Of a stretch of DNA of 22,648 nt, positions 21,206 to 22,648 are shown in pieces (position 1 is the stretch's first letter; each line of letters begins with the position of its first letter). Source of the stretch: GCA-2726865 sp050053595. GTDB taxonomy: Archaea; Thermoproteota; Bathyarchaeia; TCS64. The DNA is taken from positions 1 to 22,648 of the forward strand of contig JASFTK010000014.1 in assembly GCA_050053595.1 (NCBI GenBank), read 5' to 3'. The position numbers were made by a program, and so were the translations under genes. The notes beneath the pieces are model-generated. The model searched no databases, had not been told where the DNA came from, and was given only the letters and a program-made list of their open reading frames with translations.

Positions 21206-22084
21206 ATGAACATCCTAGTCCTATATGGGAAATCTTCCAGCGCCAACGGCGAGGAGCTCGTTGAAACCGCCGCGAGGCTGGGCCACGAGGTCGTCACAGG
21301 TAGCATTATAGATGTCTCCTCGGAGATCTCCAACAATGCTTCCAGATTCTGGTTGGGTCTGGAGGAGATCACAGGCGTCGACGTATGCTTCATCCGCAGC
21401 TTTGGACCCGGTACATGTGAGCAGCTCACTCGGCGTATCAGCATGATCGAGCATATGGAACTCTCGGGAATCCGGGTGGTGAACCCCACCTACAGCTTCC
21501 GTCGGGCGCGGGACAAATACTCCACCCAGTACTCCCTGGTGGAAGCGGGGCTCCCAATCGCCTCTACTTACACCACGGAGAACATGCAGATGGCTTACAG
21601 GCGGTCCCAGGAGATGGGGGTGAGCATCTATAAGCCCATTCTCAGCAGTATGGGGAAAGGCAGCCTGAAATTCGACACCCCCGACATCGCATACAACGCC
21701 TGGAAGATGCTGAGCCGGGTAGGGATGCCCCTGATAGTCCAGGAGTACCTGGAGAACCCCGGCCGGGACATAAGGGTCTTCGTCGTTGGTAACGAGGCTA
21801 TCGCCACCGCCTACAAATATAGTGAACCCGGGGAGTGGAAAACCAATGTCGCCCAAGGGGCCAAGATGGTTGATGAGCCAGTCTCTGATGAGATCATGGA
21901 ACTCGGGGTCAAGGCCACGGAGGCCCTGGGACTAGACTACGCAGGCGTCGATATCATGGAGACCCAGAGGGGACCCGTCATACTGGAGGCCAACGGCTCA
22001 CCGGGCTGGCAGGCCCTCAAGGAAGCCACCGGGGTGGATGTCGCAGAGAAGATCGTAAAGTATGTTACGGAGGAGGGTGGGTGA
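21206..22084 (+). CDS. RimK-like ATP-grasp ligase
   Basis: 292 residues, normal for RimK/MptN/CofF/LysX-type ligases. It has a pre-ATP-grasp domain (MNILVLYGKSS ... VVNPTYSFRRARDKYSTQ) and the ATP-grasp core with SIYKPILSSMGKG (nucleotide-binding lysine and glycine-rich loop), IVQEYLENPGRDIRVFVVG, the DYAGVDIME segment and the magnesium-binding end ILEANGSPGWQALKEATG. The family joins an amino acid, often glutamate, to a carboxylate with ATP; known archaeal targets are tetrahydromethanopterin, coenzyme F420, lysine-biosynthesis carrier protein and ribosomal S6. Which applies here is not readable. It is followed after 6 bases by the DUF369 gene, so they form an operon. Confidence 0.88.
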   Translation: MNILVLYGKSSSANGEELVETAARLGHEVVTGSIIDVSSEISNNASRFWLGLEEITGVDVCFIRSFGPGTCEQLTRRISMIEHMELSGIRVVNPTYSFRRARDKYSTQYSLVEAGLPIASTYTTENMQMAYRRSQEMGVSIYKPILSSMGKGSLKFDTPDIAYNAWKMLSRVGMPLIVQEYLENPGRDIRVFVVGNEAIATAYKYSEPGEWKTNVAQGAKMVDEPVSDEIMELGVKATEALGLDYAGVDIMETQRGPVILEANGSPGWQALKEATGVDVAEKIVKYVTEEGG

Positions 22085-22090
22085 GACCGT

Positions 22091-22465
22091 TTGACTGAGA
22101 GCCTCTCCAGGACCCCGATTAGGATAACCGTTAAGGGCGAGGGGGAAGCCCGGGGAGAGCTGGTCAGGTTCTCCGCCCCCCTCACCGTCGAGAATATACT
22201 GGCGATACTCCCCATCGACAGTAGAGCCCACCCACGGAGAGGCGGATACTCGATGATCATAGGCATCGGCCGGGGGGTGGAGAAGGGCATGAACTCCGTG
22301 GAGGCAGGGGACATCGCCTACTGGCCCATGGGGGACTCCCTGGTTATTTATCCCAGGTCTACGGAGACCTATGGCCCAGTAAACACTGTGGGTAAGGTCA
22401 CCGAGAACTTGGATATCTTCCAGGACCTAGAAGGCGGTATCAGGATCAGGATAGAGAAAGCTTAG
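22091..22465 (+). CDS. DUF369 (Cyclophil_like) protein
   Basis: 124 residues starting at a TTG with GGGTGA a few bases upstream. The segments IRITVKGEGEARGELVRFSAP, LTVENILAILPID, EKGMNSVEAGDIAYWPMGDSL and INTVGKV-like VNTVGKVTENLD match archaeal DUF369 proteins, which have a cyclophilin-like beta barrel but no shown isomerase activity. It is co-transcribed with the ATP-grasp gene, and its stop overlaps the stop of the convergent S25e-like gene by 4 bases. Together with the DUF3830 protein it is the second cyclophilin-like fold of this type in the window. Confidence 0.82.
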   Translation: MTESLSRTPIRITVKGEGEARGELVRFSAPLTVENILAILPIDSRAHPRRGGYSMIIGIGRGVEKGMNSVEAGDIAYWPMGDSLVIYPRSTETYGPVNTVGKVTENLDIFQDLEGGIRIRIEKA

Positions 22466-22648
22466 TCGGCCAGGGTGTACACTTTCAGGTTGTGGCTCTT
22501 GGAGGTTAGCTCCAAGACATTCCGCTCCCTGAGATCCTCCAGTAACTTTTTCGCCATGCTCACCTTGAGGTTGAGGCGGACCGCGAGACCCGTCGGGGTG
22601 ATGGCCTTCATCCTGCTGAGCTGTCCCATAAGTTCCTCGCTGTCCATG
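22462..22648 (-). CDS. Ribosomal protein S25e-like (partial, runs off the window)
   Basis: The C-terminal 61 codons are visible. The sequence SRMKAITPTGLAVRLNLKVS, then MAKKLLEDLRERNVLEL and KVYTLAD, follows the archaeal S25e pattern (..ITPs.la.rl.v..slAr..lreLe.kg.i..v.....vYt), a winged-helix protein of the small ribosomal subunit. S25e is usually about 90-110 residues with a Lys-rich N-terminus, so the ATG at 22645-22647 is probably internal and the gene continues past the edge. A free-standing winged-helix regulator is the alternative. Its identity matters because S25e is typical of TACK and Asgard archaea. Confidence 0.7.
   Translation of the reverse strand, partial: MDSEELMGQLSRMKAITPTGLAVRLNLKVSMAKKLLEDLRERNVLELTSKSHNLKVYTLAD

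Overview
The window looks like a stretch of an uncultured archaeal chromosome. The evidence is TATA-type promoters that often sit about 25-30 bases before a start codon (leaderless or near-leaderless transcripts), frequent GTG/TTG starts, heavy AGG/AGA arginine use, a ribosomal protein S25e-like gene at the right edge (S25e is known from TACK and Asgard archaea and not from typical Euryarchaeota), and families common in archaea (M42 peptidase, DUF2178 plus XRE pair, DUF369, AIM24). A TACK lineage such as Bathyarchaeia is my best guess; that is inference. No rRNA, tRNA, CRISPR array, insertion sequence or phage gene is visible.

Left part (1-5.3 kb): the 5' two hundred codons of a membrane-anchored beta-propeller protein; an operator-like inverted repeat; a three-gene DsrE/DsrF/DsrH (TusDCB)-like sulfur-relay operon; a winged-helix protein divergent from an alanine-glyoxylate/serine-pyruvate type aminotransferase; an MscS channel; an AIM24-family protein; and a very small membrane protein.

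Centre-left (5.3-10.4 kb): a hydrolase cluster. It holds an aspartoacylase/succinylglutamate desuccinylase-like M14 protein, three creatininase-family proteins (two with altered metal-ligand motifs), a DUF3830 cyclophilin-like protein translationally coupled to the canonical creatininase homologue, and an M42 aminopeptidase. Together they suggest breakdown of amide-bonded or cyclic amide compounds; the substrates cannot be read from sequence.

Centre (10.4-14.6 kb): rubrerythrin; a DUF2178 membrane protein plus XRE regulator preceded by three dyads spaced exactly 21 bp apart; a T4 endonuclease V-like pyrimidine-dimer glycosylase; an NTF2/SnoaL-like protein; a solitary reductive dehalogenase catalytic subunit without Tat signal or visible anchor subunit; and a nitroreductase.

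Right part (14.6-22.6 kb): a gamma-glutamyltransferase without signal peptide, an M19 dipeptidase homologue lacking the usual HxD metal motif, a second NTF2-like protein and an MFS transporter; then an AT-rich island flanked by two tiny zinc-binding proteins; a histidine phosphatase; a RimK-like ATP-grasp ligase coupled to a DUF369 cyclophilin-like protein; and the S25e-like gene running off the edge.

The observation least explained by known families is a 14-base sequence (GAAGAGTATCGTAG, minus strand) shared by two 3' untranslated regions, in both cases 20-23 bases after the stop codon and in the loop of a hairpin whose stem differs in sequence. A weaker third candidate follows the histidine phosphatase gene.
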